Source: Arenimonas sp. (lineage in GTDB: Bacteria; Pseudomonadota; Alphaproteobacteria; Rhizobiales; Rhizobiaceae). From it: a stretch of 64,000 bases of DNA. Shown here in pieces: positions 47,638 through 57,043 of the stretch. Location of the stretch: positions 1 through 64,000 of the forward strand of contig JAIBEK010000026.1 of assembly GCA_019459145.1 (NCBI GenBank), read 5' to 3'. The position numbers and the translations under genes are program-made. A model generated the notes under the pieces. The model was given only the letters and a program-made list of their open reading frames with translations, was not told the DNA's origin and did not search any database. Position 1 is the stretch's first letter. Every line of letters begins with the position of its first letter.

Positions 47638-49041
47638 ATGGCCGAGGACACCAAGAACACGAAATCCTCCAACCAGATGTGGGGCGGTCGCTTCGCTTCC
47701 GGGCCAGCGGCCATCATGGAGGAGATAAATGCCTCCATCGGTTTCGACAAGAAGCTTTACGCCCAGGACATCCGCGGCTCAATCGCGCATGCGACCATGC
47801 TGGCGCATCAAGGCATTATCTCGGCCGAGGACAAAGACAAGATCGTTCACGGCCTGAACACGATCCTGTCAGAGATCGAAAGCGGACAGTTCGTGTTTTC
47901 GCGCAAGCTCGAGGACATCCACATGAATGTCGAGGCGCGGCTGGCCGAACTGATCGGCCCGGCCGCCGGACGGCTGCACACCGCCCGCTCGCGCAATGAC
48001 CAGGTGGCGCTCGACTTCCGCCTCTGGGTCAAGGAAGAATTGCAGAAGGTCGAAGCCTCGCTCACCGCCCTGATCGCCGCCTTCCTCGACCGTGCCGAGG
48101 AACACGCGGACACCGTCATGCCCGGCTTCACCCATCTGCAAACCGCCCAGCCGGTGACCTTCGGCCACCACTGCATGGCCTATGTCGAGATGTTCGGCCG
48201 TGACCGGCAGCGCGTGCGCCATGCGATCGAGCACATGGACGAAAGCCCGATAGGGGCAGCGGCCCTTGCCGGCACCGGCTTTGCTATCGACCGTCACATG
48301 ACCGCTCAGGCGCTCGGCTTCCGCGAACCGACCCGCAATTCGATCGACACCGTCTCGGATCGAGATTTCGCGCTGGAGTTCCTGTCGATCGCCTCGATCT
48401 GCGCCACCCATCTGTCGCGTCTGGCCGAGGAAATCGTCATCTGGTCGACGCCGCAGTTCGGCTTCATCCGCCTGTCGGATGCGTTTTCGACCGGCTCGTC
48501 AATCATGCCGCAGAAGAAGAACCCGGATGCCGCCGAACTGGTGCGCGCCAAGACCGGCCGCATCAACGGTTCGCTGGTGGCGCTGCTGACCGTGATGAAG
48601 GGCCTTCCGCTCGCCTATTCCAAGGACATGCAGGAAGACAAGGAACAGGTCTTCGATTCGGCCGAGAGCCTGGAACTGGCGATCGCCGCGATGACCGGCA
48701 TGGTGCGCGACATGACCGTGCGCGCCGACAGGATGAAGGCGGCGGCCGGTTCCGGCTATTCGACCGCGACCGACCTTGCCGACTGGCTGGTCAGGGAAGC
48801 CGGCCTTCCCTTCCGCGACGCCCACCATGCAACCGGCAAGGCCGTCGCCATGGCGGAGGCCAAGGCTTGCGACCTGGCGGAGCTTTCGCTGGAAGACCTG
48901 CAGTCAATCAATCCGGCCATTACCGCCGGCATCTTCGACGTGCTGACGGTCGAGGCCTCGGTCGCCAGCCGCAGGAGCTTTGGCGGCACCGCGCCGTCCG
49001 AAGTCAGGAAGCAGATCGCCTGGTGGCGGGCGCGCAACTGA
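47638..49041 (+). CDS. argH: Argininosuccinate lyase
   Basis: Last enzyme of arginine synthesis, cleaving argininosuccinate to arginine and fumarate. It is 467 residues from [19 protein letters not shown]. The long track ORF before it is tlpA read in antisense. The superfamily signature [12 protein letters not shown] is intact, as is [15 protein letters not shown]-type active-site sequence. The LptM-like and lysA genes follow. Confidence 0.97.
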   Translation: MAEDTKNTKSSNQMWGGRFASGPAAIMEEINASIGFDKKLYAQDIRGSIAHATMLAHQGIISAEDKDKIVHGLNTILSEIESGQFVFSRKLEDIHMNVEARLAELIGPAAGRLHTARSRNDQVALDFRLWVKEELQKVEASLTALIAAFLDRAEEHADTVMPGFTHLQTAQPVTFGHHCMAYVEMFGRDRQRVRHAIEHMDESPIGAAALAGTGFAIDRHMTAQALGFREPTRNSIDTVSDRDFALEFLSIASICATHLSRLAEEIVIWSTPQFGFIRLSDAFSTGSSIMPQKKNPDAAELVRAKTGRINGSLVALLTVMKGLPLAYSKDMQEDKEQVFDSAESLELAIAAMTGMVRDMTVRADRMKAAAGSGYSTATDLADWLVREAGLPFRDAHHATGKAVAMAEAKACDLAELSLEDLQSINPAITAGIFDVLTVEASVASRRSFGGTAPSEVRKQIAWWRARN

Positions 49042-49138
49042 TCACGACCGTTTGCGGGACCATCACGAGAATGAGGGTGCACAAGCGCCCCGATTTTCGC
49101 TAGAGGCTTAAGGAACGAGATTTTCGGTGGATAGGGTG

Positions 49139-49339
49139 ATGGTGAAGACGCTTTCCCGTTGGACGATGGCAGCCGGCCTGCTGGCGACGGCCCTTGTGCT
49201 TTCCGGCTGTGGCCGCAAGGCCGACCTTGATCCGCCCAGCATGCCGGCGGAACAGCAGAACAAGCTGGCGACACCGGGCGAGAAGCCGGAAAAGCCGAGC
49301 GTTCCCGACAAGCCCTTCATTCTCGACCCTCTTCTCTGA
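49139..49339 (+). CDS. Small lipoprotein, LptM-like
   Basis: 66 residues from MVKTLSRW; an in-frame GTG at 49127 is the alternative. A signal peptide ends in the lipobox LSGC with Cys at about 24, followed by GRKADLDPP. This short GC(G)xKxxLxxP form is the LptM/YifL family, which in E. coli helps mature the LPS translocon LptD/LptE. It sits between argH and lysA; yifL lies near dapF in E. coli. Confidence 0.85.
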   Translation: MVKTLSRWTMAAGLLATALVLSGCGRKADLDPPSMPAEQQNKLATPGEKPEKPSVPDKPFILDPLL

Positions 49340-49352
49340 CAGGTCAAAGCCC

Positions 49353-50621
49353 GTGAACCACTTCGACTATCGCGACGGCGTGCTCTATGCCGAGGACGTC
49401 TCCGTACCCGAAATCGCCAGGGCCGTCGGCACGCCCTTCTACTGCTATTCGACGGCGACGCTGGAACGGCACTACCGGGTCTTCTCCGAGGCCTTCGCCA
49501 GCGTCGACTCGATGGTCTGCTATGCGATGAAGGCCAATTCCAACCAGGCGGTGCTGAAGACGCTCGGCCGGCTCGGTGCCGGCGTCGACGTGGTGTCGGA
49601 GGGTGAACTGCGCAGGGCGCTGGCCGCCGGCATTCCGGCCAGCCGCATCCTGTTTTCCGGCGTCGGCAAGACCATTCATGAGATGGATCTGGCGCTCGAG
49701 GTCGGCATCTACTGCTTCAATGTGGAGAGCGAACCGGAACTCGACGTGCTGGCAAGCCGGGCGCAGAAGGCGGGCAAGACCGCGCATGTGTCGTTCCGCG
49801 TCAACCCGGACGTCGACGCCAAGACCCATGCCAAGATCTCGACCGGCAAGAAGGAAAACAAGTTCGGCATTTCGTTTGACCGCGCCCGTGCCGTCTATGC
49901 CCGTGCCGCCACCCTGCCCGGCATCAAGGTGTCCGGCATCGACATGCATATCGGCAGCCAGATCACCGAAATGCAGCCCTTCGAGGACGCCTTCCGGCTG
50001 TTGCGCGAGCTGGTCGACACGCTGCGCTCCGATGGCCACGCGATCGACCATGTCGACATCGGCGGCGGGCTTGGCATTCCCTACAAGGACGACAACAATC
50101 CCCCGCCGGAACCGGAAGCCTATGCCCGCATCGTGCTGGAGCAGCTCGCCGGCCTCAATTGCCGGATCGTCGCCGAACCGGGCCGCCTGATCGTCGGCAA
50201 TGCCGGCATCCTGGTGACCGAGGTGATCTATGTGAAGGATGGCGGCGACAAGACCTTCGTCATCGTCGACGCCGCGATGAACGACCTGATCCGCCCGACG
50301 CTCTATGACGCGCATCACGAAATCCGCCCTGTGGTGATCTCGGCCGCCAGCGCGCCGCGCATCCGCGCCGACATCGTCGGCCCGGTCTGCGAAACCGGCG
50401 ACTATCTGGCGCTCGACCGCGAAATGGCCATGCCGAAGCCCGGCGACCTGGTGGCCGTCGGCTCGGCCGGCGCCTATGGCGCGGTGCAGGCGAGCACCTA
50501 CAATACCCGGCGCCTCGTTCCCGAAGTGCTGGTCAAGGGCGGCGAATTCCACGTCATCCGCCCGCGCCCCAGCTATGAGGACATGATCGCGCTCGATTCG
50601 GTCCCGGCCTGGCTCGCCTGA
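49353..50621 (+). CDS. lysA: Diaminopimelate decarboxylase
   Basis: Final step of lysine synthesis, PLP-dependent. It is 422 residues from a GTG at 49353 (reads NHFDYRDGVLYAEDV), 13 bp after the lipoprotein stop. The PLP lysine is in YAMKANSNQAVL, the phosphate-binding glycines in DIGGGLGIPY, and PVCETGDYLA carries the active-site Cys. The track start at 49194 overlaps the lipoprotein gene. Confidence 0.96.
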   Translation: MNHFDYRDGVLYAEDVSVPEIARAVGTPFYCYSTATLERHYRVFSEAFASVDSMVCYAMKANSNQAVLKTLGRLGAGVDVVSEGELRRALAAGIPASRILFSGVGKTIHEMDLALEVGIYCFNVESEPELDVLASRAQKAGKTAHVSFRVNPDVDAKTHAKISTGKKENKFGISFDRARAVYARAATLPGIKVSGIDMHIGSQITEMQPFEDAFRLLRELVDTLRSDGHAIDHVDIGGGLGIPYKDDNNPPPEPEAYARIVLEQLAGLNCRIVAEPGRLIVGNAGILVTEVIYVKDGGDKTFVIVDAAMNDLIRPTLYDAHHEIRPVVISAASAPRIRADIVGPVCETGDYLALDREMAMPKPGDLVAVGSAGAYGAVQASTYNTRRLVPEVLVKGGEFHVIRPRPSYEDMIALDSVPAWLA

Positions 50622-50796
50622 TCGCCGCTCCGGCCGCCGTTCACTTTTCGGCGACCGGGCCAAAAAAGCGCCTTCGATTCCCCCGCCGCCCTCGTCTTCG
50701 CCACAAACAGTGCTATCCTTCACCTTTATGAAGGACAGGACCCCGCGTCGGATAGGCTCTTGAGGCCTCCCCCCGGGCAGAACGGAGACCCGACGG

Positions 50797-53487
50797 ATGA
50801 CCCCTCAGCCGGGTGGCACGAGAACGGGTGCGTTTCGCACCGACCCGGCGCTGGCGCGACGGGTGGCGGTCAAGCGCTTCCTGGCGCGGTTCGTGCTGTT
50901 CGCCGAGCATCTCCTGCCGCTGTTCCTGCCGCTTGCCGGCATTGCCGCGATCTTCGTCTCGCTGGCCTGGCTCGGCGTCTACCGGCAATTGCCGGATTTC
51001 CTGCGTCTCGGCCTGGTCTTCGTCCTCACCTTCGCCTTCATCGCGAGCCTGTTGCCCTTTGCCCGCCTGCGCTGGCCGGCCGGCGAGGAGGCCGACCGGC
51101 TGCTCGAGGAGCGCAATCACCTCGCCCACCAGCCCGTCGCCGTACAGGACGACGAGCCGGCCTTCGAGACGCCCTTTGCGCGCGCGCTCTGGGTCGAGCA
51201 CCAGCGCCGCATGGCCGAGACGATCGCGGCGCTCGATGCCGGCCTGCCGCGCCCGGATATATCCCGTTTCGATCGCTATGCGCTGCGCGCCGTGCCCGCG
51301 CTCCTGTTCGTCACCGCGCTTGCCTATTCCGGCTCGAACGGCGCCGGCGTAATCGCCGACGCCTTCAGACGTCAGGCCTTGGCCACCGACACGCCCGGCC
51401 TGAGGATAGACGCCTGGATTACCCCGCCCGCCTATACCGGCCAGCCCCCGGTCTTCCTGTCCGGCCGCGACGGCCAGGGGGATGGTCAGGGGAGCGGCCA
51501 GTTGGACGGCAAGGCGCGAGTACCGCAAAATGCCCAGGCCACGGTTCGCATCAGCGGCGGCAGCGCCGACGAGAAGGTCCTGTTCCGCCGGGCCGAGGAT
51601 GGCACCGTGACCGAGATCGCCATGGGCGCCACTGCTGATGCGGACGACGAGCCGGCCGACGAACCCGCGGTCAAGCCCGCTCCCACCGCCCCGAATGCTG
51701 CCCGTGTGCATGAATGGAAGCTCGATTCGAGCGGCGAGCTTCTGGTCGGCGGGCGGCAATGGGCGATCGAGGTCATTCCCGACAAGGCGCCGGAAATCGC
51801 CTTTGACGGCCTGCCGCGCCGCAGCGCCAACGGCGCGCTGGAAATCGGCTTTACCGCCAAGGACGACTACGGTCTTGCCAAGGCCCATGCCGAGATCGAG
51901 CCGCTGGAGGAAAAGGCGGATGCCATTCCGCTCTATGCCCTGCCGGAATACAAGCTCGACCTGCCGCGCCACAATGCCCGCGACGCCAAGGGGCTGTCGA
52001 GCCGCAACATCAACGAGCATCCGCTGTCGGGCCGCAAGGTCCGCCTCACGCTGGTGGCAACCGATGGCGCCGGCCAAACCGGCCGCAGCCCGCCGCATGA
52101 AATGACGCTTCCGGCGCGCGCCTTCGTCGAGCCGCTGGCGGCGGCTGTCGCCGAGGAACGCCAGGTCTTCGCACTGGACATCCGCGACCTGCGTCAGGCG
52201 ATCGCGCTGAACGAGGCGTTGCAGATCCGCCCCGAGGAAACGATCCCCAACACGACGCACTACCTGCTGCTCCAGTCGGCGCAGGCGCGCATGAAGCTGG
52301 CACGCTCCACGGAGGAACTGGAGAACACCGCCGATTACCTCTGGGAGATCGCCCTCGGCATTGACGGCGGCGAGCTGTCACTGGCCGAACGCAAGCTGCG
52401 CGACGCGCAACAGGCGCTGGCCGATGCGCTGGAACGCAATGCGCCGGACGAAGAGATCAAGAAGCTGATGGACGAGCTGCGCGCCGCCATGCAGGAATTC
52501 ATGACCGCGATGGCGCAGCGCCAGCCGAATGCCGAGGGCCAGCAGCAGCAACAGTCGGCGCAGAACGTGCTGCGCCAGCGCGATCTGGAAAACATGATGA
52601 ACCAGATCGAGAACCTCGCCCGCTCCGGCAATCGCGACGCGGCGCGGCAGATGCTCTCGGAGCTGCAGCGGATGATGAACAACCTGCAGGCAGGCCGCCC
52701 GCAGCGCGGCGGCCAGCAGCAGGAAAACAGCCAGGCCCGCCAGCAGATCGACAAGCTCGGCGAGATCATGCAGGAGCAGCAGAGGCTGATGGACGAGACC
52801 TTCCGTCTCGACCAGGCCTTGAGGGACCGCATGCAGAGGGGTGATCCCGAAGGCGGCGAAGACGGCGAGTTTCTCGAACAGATGCCGCAGGACGGCGAAG
52901 AAGGTGGGCAGCCGCAGCAAGGTCAGCAGGGTGAGGACGGACAGGACGGTCAGCAGGGCTCGCCGACCGACCGGATGACGGCCGAGCAATTGCGCGAGGC
53001 GTTGAAGAACCTGCGCGCCCAGCAGGATGCGCTGGGCAAGAAGCTCGGCGAACTGCAGAAGGGGCTGGGCGAACTCGGCGTCAAGCCGGGAGAAGGCTTC
53101 GGCCAGGCCGAGCGCGAGATGCGCGGCGCAGGCGAAGCGCTGGGCAAGAGCCAGGGCGAGCAGGCGGTGGAGGGCCAGGGCAAGGCGCTCGAGGCATTGC
53201 GCCAGGGCGCGCGCGACATGATGAACCAGATGATGCAGGCGATGCGCGGCCAGCAGGGACAGGGCGAGCAGCAGGGCAACAATCAGGGCGACCAGAACGG
53301 TCGCGACCCGCTCGGCCGCCCGCGCGCCACCACCGGCCCCGATTTCGGCGAACGCGTCAACGTTCCCGACGAGATCGACGTGCAGCGGGCGCGTGAGATC
53401 CTCGAGGCCATCCGCAAGAAACTCGGCGACAATGCCGGCCCGGAATTCGAACGCCGCTACCTCGAACGGCTCCTGGACATTCAATAG
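50797..53487 (+). CDS. TIGR02302/DUF4175 family membrane protein
   Basis: 896 residues. The N-terminus has two or three membrane helices (about 37-90, LPLFLPLAGIAAIFVSLAWLG, LGLVFVLTFAFIASLLPF), with a further one near 170. A large extracytoplasmic middle follows, with IDAWITPPAYTGQPPVFL typical of DUF4175. The last third is Gln/Met/Gly-rich and coiled-coil-like (about 560-840). The family is alphaproteobacterial and essential or near-essential in some surveys, to my recollection; the function is unknown, probably envelope. Confidence 0.9.
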   Translation: MTPQPGGTRTGAFRTDPALARRVAVKRFLARFVLFAEHLLPLFLPLAGIAAIFVSLAWLGVYRQLPDFLRLGLVFVLTFAFIASLLPFARLRWPAGEEADRLLEERNHLAHQPVAVQDDEPAFETPFARALWVEHQRRMAETIAALDAGLPRPDISRFDRYALRAVPALLFVTALAYSGSNGAGVIADAFRRQALATDTPGLRIDAWITPPAYTGQPPVFLSGRDGQGDGQGSGQLDGKARVPQNAQATVRISGGSADEKVLFRRAEDGTVTEIAMGATADADDEPADEPAVKPAPTAPNAARVHEWKLDSSGELLVGGRQWAIEVIPDKAPEIAFDGLPRRSANGALEIGFTAKDDYGLAKAHAEIEPLEEKADAIPLYALPEYKLDLPRHNARDAKGLSSRNINEHPLSGRKVRLTLVATDGAGQTGRSPPHEMTLPARAFVEPLAAAVAEERQVFALDIRDLRQAIALNEALQIRPEETIPNTTHYLLLQSAQARMKLARSTEELENTADYLWEIALGIDGGELSLAERKLRDAQQALADALERNAPDEEIKKLMDELRAAMQEFMTAMAQRQPNAEGQQQQQSAQNVLRQRDLENMMNQIENLARSGNRDAARQMLSELQRMMNNLQAGRPQRGGQQQENSQARQQIDKLGEIMQEQQRLMDETFRLDQALRDRMQRGDPEGGEDGEFLEQMPQDGEEGGQPQQGQQGEDGQDGQQGSPTDRMTAEQLREALKNLRAQQDALGKKLGELQKGLGELGVKPGEGFGQAEREMRGAGEALGKSQGEQAVEGQGKALEALRQGARDMMNQMMQAMRGQQGQGEQQGNNQGDQNGRDPLGRPRATTGPDFGERVNVPDEIDVQRAREILEAIRKKLGDNAGPEFERRYLERLLDIQ

Positions 53488-53548
53488 GGCGACCACTCGT
53501 CCAACCGGCTTCGCCTGTCAGTCGTGTTCGGATCTCAGCGCTTCCGAT

Positions 53549-54268
53549 CTACCAGGGAGTGGTGCCACCGGGCTCCACGAAGCGACCGGACCCGACCTCT
53601 TCGAGCGCAAATCGCACGGGAAGTCGCGCCCCTTCTTGCGGGGTCATCGTGCCGTAGCCCGTGAGATCGGTCTTGACGAATCCCGGGCTCACCGAATTCA
53701 CCGCAATGCCCGATCCGCGCAGTTCTTCGTGGAGTTGGACCGTCAGCATATTCAGTGCTGCCTTTGACGCATTGTAGCCGATGAATTGCGCCGAATAGTA
53801 GGGCGATTGCGGATCGCCGTTCAACGTCAGCGAGCCAAGCGAGCTGGCGAGGTTGACGATCCGGGCGGTGCCGGCCGAACGCAACAGCGGCAGCATGGAC
53901 TGGGTGACCGCAAGCGTGCCGAGAAAATTCGTCTCCATGACCCGACGCACCGCGTCGAGCGACGCCTTGCCCGGCGGACCGTCGGCAGGATCGAAAATGC
54001 CGGCATTGTTGACGAGGATGTCGAGCTTGCCGTGCGTCTCGCCGATCTGCCTGGCGGCCGCGACGATCGATGCGGGGTCCAGCAGGTCGAGCGCAAGGAC
54101 CTCAGCCGACAGCCCCTCGCCGGTGAGATCTGCTGCCGCCGCGCGGCCCCGCTCTGCGTCGCGCGCGCCGATGATGACGTGCGCACCCGCCTCGGCGAGC
54201 TGCCGGGCGATTTCGAGGCCGATCCCCTTGTTGGCTCCGGTGACGAGTGCAATCCGTGTGTCGGCCAT
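53549..54268 (-). CDS. Short-chain dehydrogenase/reductase, TetR-linked
   Basis: 239 residues. Cofactor motif TGANKGIG, NNAG in DILVNNAGIFD, active-site YNASKAALNMLTVQL. The C-terminal PVRFALEEVGSGRFVEPGGTTPW is like carbonyl reductase-type SDRs. It is divergent from a TetR gene with a 70-bp gap containing a palindrome, the usual layout of a self-controlled detoxification pair. The substrate is unknown. Confidence 0.9.
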   Translation of the reverse strand: MADTRIALVTGANKGIGLEIARQLAEAGAHVIIGARDAERGRAAAADLTGEGLSAEVLALDLLDPASIVAAARQIGETHGKLDILVNNAGIFDPADGPPGKASLDAVRRVMETNFLGTLAVTQSMLPLLRSAGTARIVNLASSLGSLTLNGDPQSPYYSAQFIGYNASKAALNMLTVQLHEELRGSGIAVNSVSPGFVKTDLTGYGTMTPQEGARLPVRFALEEVGSGRFVEPGGTTPW

Positions 54269-54308
54269 CCGAACTCCCTTTCCTTTTGCTGCGATGCCGA
54301 CAAATATA

Positions 54309-54322
54309 TGAAGGATCGTTCA
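54309..54322. promoter_or_regulatory. Candidate TetR operator between the SDR and TetR genes
   Basis: TGAAGGATCGTTCA is a 14-bp palindrome with 12 of 14 matching positions (TGAA-N6-TTCA), centred between the divergent SDR and TetR starts. TetR proteins usually bind such sites in their own intergenic region. Confidence 0.5.
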
Positions 54323-54338
54323 GCTTGAGGATTCGCGT

Positions 54339-54977
54339 TTGGCCCCAGCAACGCCCCGAGCCCTGACGCCCCGGAAAAGGCCGCGTCAGGCACGCTCCAC
54401 CGCCACGGTGGATGCGATATTCGAAGCGACCATTCAGGTTTTGCTGAGCGCGGGACCGCATCGGTTGACAACCACGCGGGTGGCCGAGCGGGCCGGGGTC
54501 TCGGTCGGGACGATGTACCAGTATTTTCCACACAAGCAGGCGCTGATCTATGCGTTGAACGAACGCTACCTGGATGTCCTGGCGGGAAAGATCGAGGCGA
54601 CATGCCGAGCGTCTCACGGCGCACCCGTCGGGCGGATGGCCGAAGCGCTCATAGACACCTACTGGCGGGCGAAGACGGAACGGGCCGATGTGACGCGGGC
54701 GCTATACCGGTCGGTGATCGAACTGGACAACGAAGCGCTGATCGAGACCTTCGCCCGACGGGTCGATGCGGCGGCCGTCGCCATGCTGCGCACGGCCCCG
54801 GATGCACGTTTCGAGAATGTCGAACCCGTCAATCTGACACTCGTCACGGTCATATTCGGAACGGTGCGCAACGCCTTCGAGCGGCGACTCTCGGAAAATG
54901 ACGCCGCTGTATTGCAAGATCAGCTGACCTCGATGTGTCAGGCCTATCTGAAAGCCCAGATGAGCAGAGAAGCCTGA
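54339..54977 (+). CDS. TetR family transcriptional regulator
   Basis: 212 residues from a TTG start, supported by GAGGA 7 bp upstream. The N-terminal helix-turn-helix (about 20-65) reads TVDAIFEATIQVLLSAGPHRLTTTRVAERAGVSVGTMYQYFPHKQALIYAL, a typical TetR DNA-binding domain. The C-terminal part is a ligand-binding helical domain. It probably represses the divergent SDR gene and itself. Confidence 0.92.
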   Translation: MAPATPRALTPRKRPRQARSTATVDAIFEATIQVLLSAGPHRLTTTRVAERAGVSVGTMYQYFPHKQALIYALNERYLDVLAGKIEATCRASHGAPVGRMAEALIDTYWRAKTERADVTRALYRSVIELDNEALIETFARRVDAAAVAMLRTAPDARFENVEPVNLTLVTVIFGTVRNAFERRLSENDAAVLQDQLTSMCQAYLKAQMSREA

Positions 54978-55013
54978 CGGTCCGTCGCGATCAAGAGCCG
55001 CGATGGGCTCCGT

Positions 55014-55373
55014 TCATTGGGCGAGCGCCATGGCGACGGCCTTGCGGATATCCGGAAGGGCGAAGGGTTTCGACACGACGTCGATGATCTTGGCCGACAG
55101 ATCGTCGGCCCGCTCGCGCTGCTCGGCATAGCCGGTCATCAGCAGGATCTTCAGCCCCGGAAAATCGGAATGGGCGCGATGGGCGAGTTCGATGCCGTCC
55201 ATGACCGGCATGCGGATATCGGACAGCAGCAGGTCGAAGCTCTCTTCGGCCAGACGCTCCAGCCCCTCGGCGCCGTCGGCCGCCTCGAAGGTCTCATGGC
55301 CGTCGAGGCGCAAGGCCCGCGCCACGAAGGAGCGCAGCGAGTCTTCGTCCTCGGTGATGAGAATTCGCGCCAT
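55014..55373 (-). CDS. cpdR: Single-domain response regulator CpdR
   Basis: 119 residues from MARILITEDEDSLR; the track ORF adds 15. It is a receiver domain only, with acidic pocket EDED (9-11), phospho-acceptor Asp52 in LLLSDIRMPVMDG and Lys in SKPF. The sequence matches CpdR, which in Caulobacter and Sinorhizobium directs the ClpXP protease to cell-cycle regulators when unphosphorylated. hpt and ftsEX are nearby. Confidence 0.92.
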   Translation of the reverse strand: MARILITEDEDSLRSFVARALRLDGHETFEAADGAEGLERLAEESFDLLLSDIRMPVMDGIELAHRAHSDFPGLKILLMTGYAEQRERADDLSAKIIDVVSKPFALPDIRKAVAMALAQ

Positions 55374-55520
55374 GATCGATCTGCTCCCGGTCCATTCATT
55401 GTCCGAGAGAGAAATCACCAGAGTTTCGTTTGCGATCGGTAAACGCCAAGGGGGCTGACCGCGCCCATGGTTAACGAGTGATCTTCGTCCAGGGGCGATA
55501 GTTTGCCCCGGAAAGATATC

Positions 55521-56072
55521 TCAGGCCTCGGCCGCATCGCCGGTGACGACGCCGACATAGGGCAGTTCGCGGAAGGCATAGGCGACGTCCATGCCATAGC
55601 CGACGACGAAATAGTCGGGGCATTCGAAGCCGACATAATCGGCCTCGAGCTGTTCCTGCCGCTTCACCTTCTTGTCGAGCAGCACGGCGAGAGAGACATT
55701 GGAGGCGCCGCGCTCATAGAGCAGCTCCTTGGCGAACTTGAGCGTGCGACCGGATTCGAGGATGTCGTCGATCAGGAGGACGTCGCGGCCATGCACGTCG
55801 CTGTCGATGTCCTTGACGATCCTGACGCCTTGCGAAACCGTGCCGGTGCCGTAGCTGGACAGGGTGATGAACTCGACCTCGGGCGCAAGCCCGACATCGT
55901 GCAGGGCGCGGATCAGGTCGGCGGCGAAGATGAAGGAACCCTTGAGCACCGCGATCACCAGAAGATCGTTGGCCGGCCCCTTGGCGATCTCGGCGGCTAG
56001 CTGGTGGTTACGCTCATTGATCTGCCGGGCGGTGTAGAGCGGCTCGATGTTCTTTCCGCGGACGACGGGCAT
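55521..56072 (-). CDS. hpt: Hypoxanthine phosphoribosyltransferase
   Basis: Purine salvage enzyme making IMP from hypoxanthine and PRPP. It is 183 residues, with the PRPP-binding loop DVLLIDDILESGRTL and the substrate loop FITLSSYGTGTVS. The C-terminal AYAFRELPYVGVV is typical. It lies upstream of cpdR on the same strand with a 147-bp gap. Confidence 0.94.
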   Translation of the reverse strand: MPVVRGKNIEPLYTARQINERNHQLAAEIAKGPANDLLVIAVLKGSFIFAADLIRALHDVGLAPEVEFITLSSYGTGTVSQGVRIVKDIDSDVHGRDVLLIDDILESGRTLKFAKELLYERGASNVSLAVLLDKKVKRQEQLEADYVGFECPDYFVVGYGMDVAYAFRELPYVGVVTGDAAEA

Positions 56073-56155
56073 GGCTTACTCCTTTGAGCGCTGCGGCTTG
56101 GCCGAACGTCTCGGCCGTTCATGGAAAGTGTTGGCCGATAGCACAGTCAGGCGCG

Positions 56156-56842
56156 TCAGGCACCCGATTCCTCGAATGACAGCTTGAGTTCCGGCGTTTT
56201 TCCACCGGGATGCAGCAATCGCGCCGTGATGCCGCGGCTGTGGCCGGCGTCGATCTCGTCGACGGGTGTGGCGATATAGGTGCTGGCGACGATCTGGCCG
56301 CCGGCGATCAGGTCGGCCCGGAGCTTCGGCACCGGACTTTTCGCCGCGCTGCGGTTTTCGATGATGGCGTTGACCTGGAGGATGCGCATGCCGTCGTCGT
56401 CGCGCGGGGTGAGGCTGACATGGGTGATATCGAGCGGCCGGGCACTGGCTTGCTCGGCGGGACGGCCGACAAGCAGCCCGGCCATGGCGAAGGTGGCGGC
56501 AAAGACCAGCGCGACGAAGACCGCGAATGCCCCGTTCGACAAGGACTGAAGAACCCTCTCCGTCTGCCGCAACGAGCCCGCGGCAAGGGTTGTCCAGCGG
56601 TTGGCGGCGGCAGTGCGCTGCCTTGACGCGGAAAAGTGGCGATTGTCATTCAACCCGCGCGCGGCCCCTGCCCGGCGCGGCGCCTCGCGCCCGGGGACAG
56701 GTATGGAGACGGGTACGAAATGCGCGTCGACCACATCCGCCCGTGCGCCAAGGGCGGGGCGCAGCGGACGGCGCGGTCGCTCGGGCGGCAGGAGGTCGAT
56801 CTCCGGCGGGGCCGGGGGGCGTCTGGAACGGAATGCGTTCAT
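56156..56842 (-). CDS. Hypothetical single-pass membrane protein upstream of ftsE
   Basis: 228 residues from MNAFRSRRPPAPPE; the track adds 13. The N-terminal 95 residues are Pro/Arg-rich and probably cytoplasmic. One membrane helix (104-126) is followed by a C-terminal domain (about 130-228) that resembles DUF3426 (ILQVNAIIENRSAAKSPVPKLRADLI). In many rhizobia the protein at this locus begins with an MJ0042-type zinc ribbon; none is seen here. It is divergent from ftsEX. The function is unknown. Confidence 0.75.
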   Translation of the reverse strand: MNAFRSRRPPAPPEIDLLPPERPRRPLRPALGARADVVDAHFVPVSIPVPGREAPRRAGAARGLNDNRHFSASRQRTAAANRWTTLAAGSLRQTERVLQSLSNGAFAVFVALVFAATFAMAGLLVGRPAEQASARPLDITHVSLTPRDDDGMRILQVNAIIENRSAAKSPVPKLRADLIAGGQIVASTYIATPVDEIDAGHSRGITARLLHPGGKTPELKLSFEESGA

Positions 56843-57043
56843 TTTTCCGGTGCCTTTCGCGTAAGCCCGCCGACCGGCCAAATCTGGGCATTGAAACGAA
56901 TCCCCTCCAGACGTAAATTCAAATGGTTAATGCTTCGAAAAGATGCGCCGCAACGCGCCATCTTTCGGGCGGAATTTACCGGCTGTTAACCCTCCTGGTT
57001 AACATGGTGCAGACCCACGCGATCTGTCAGACTGGCTGAGCCC

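Noticed and set aside
53520-53550. CGCTTCCGATCT, close to the end of a common sequencing adapter
   Set aside because: It runs up to the end of an intact SDR gene with normal neighbours, and one mismatch remains in the 13-mer, so chance is the simpler explanation. Read coverage would settle it.
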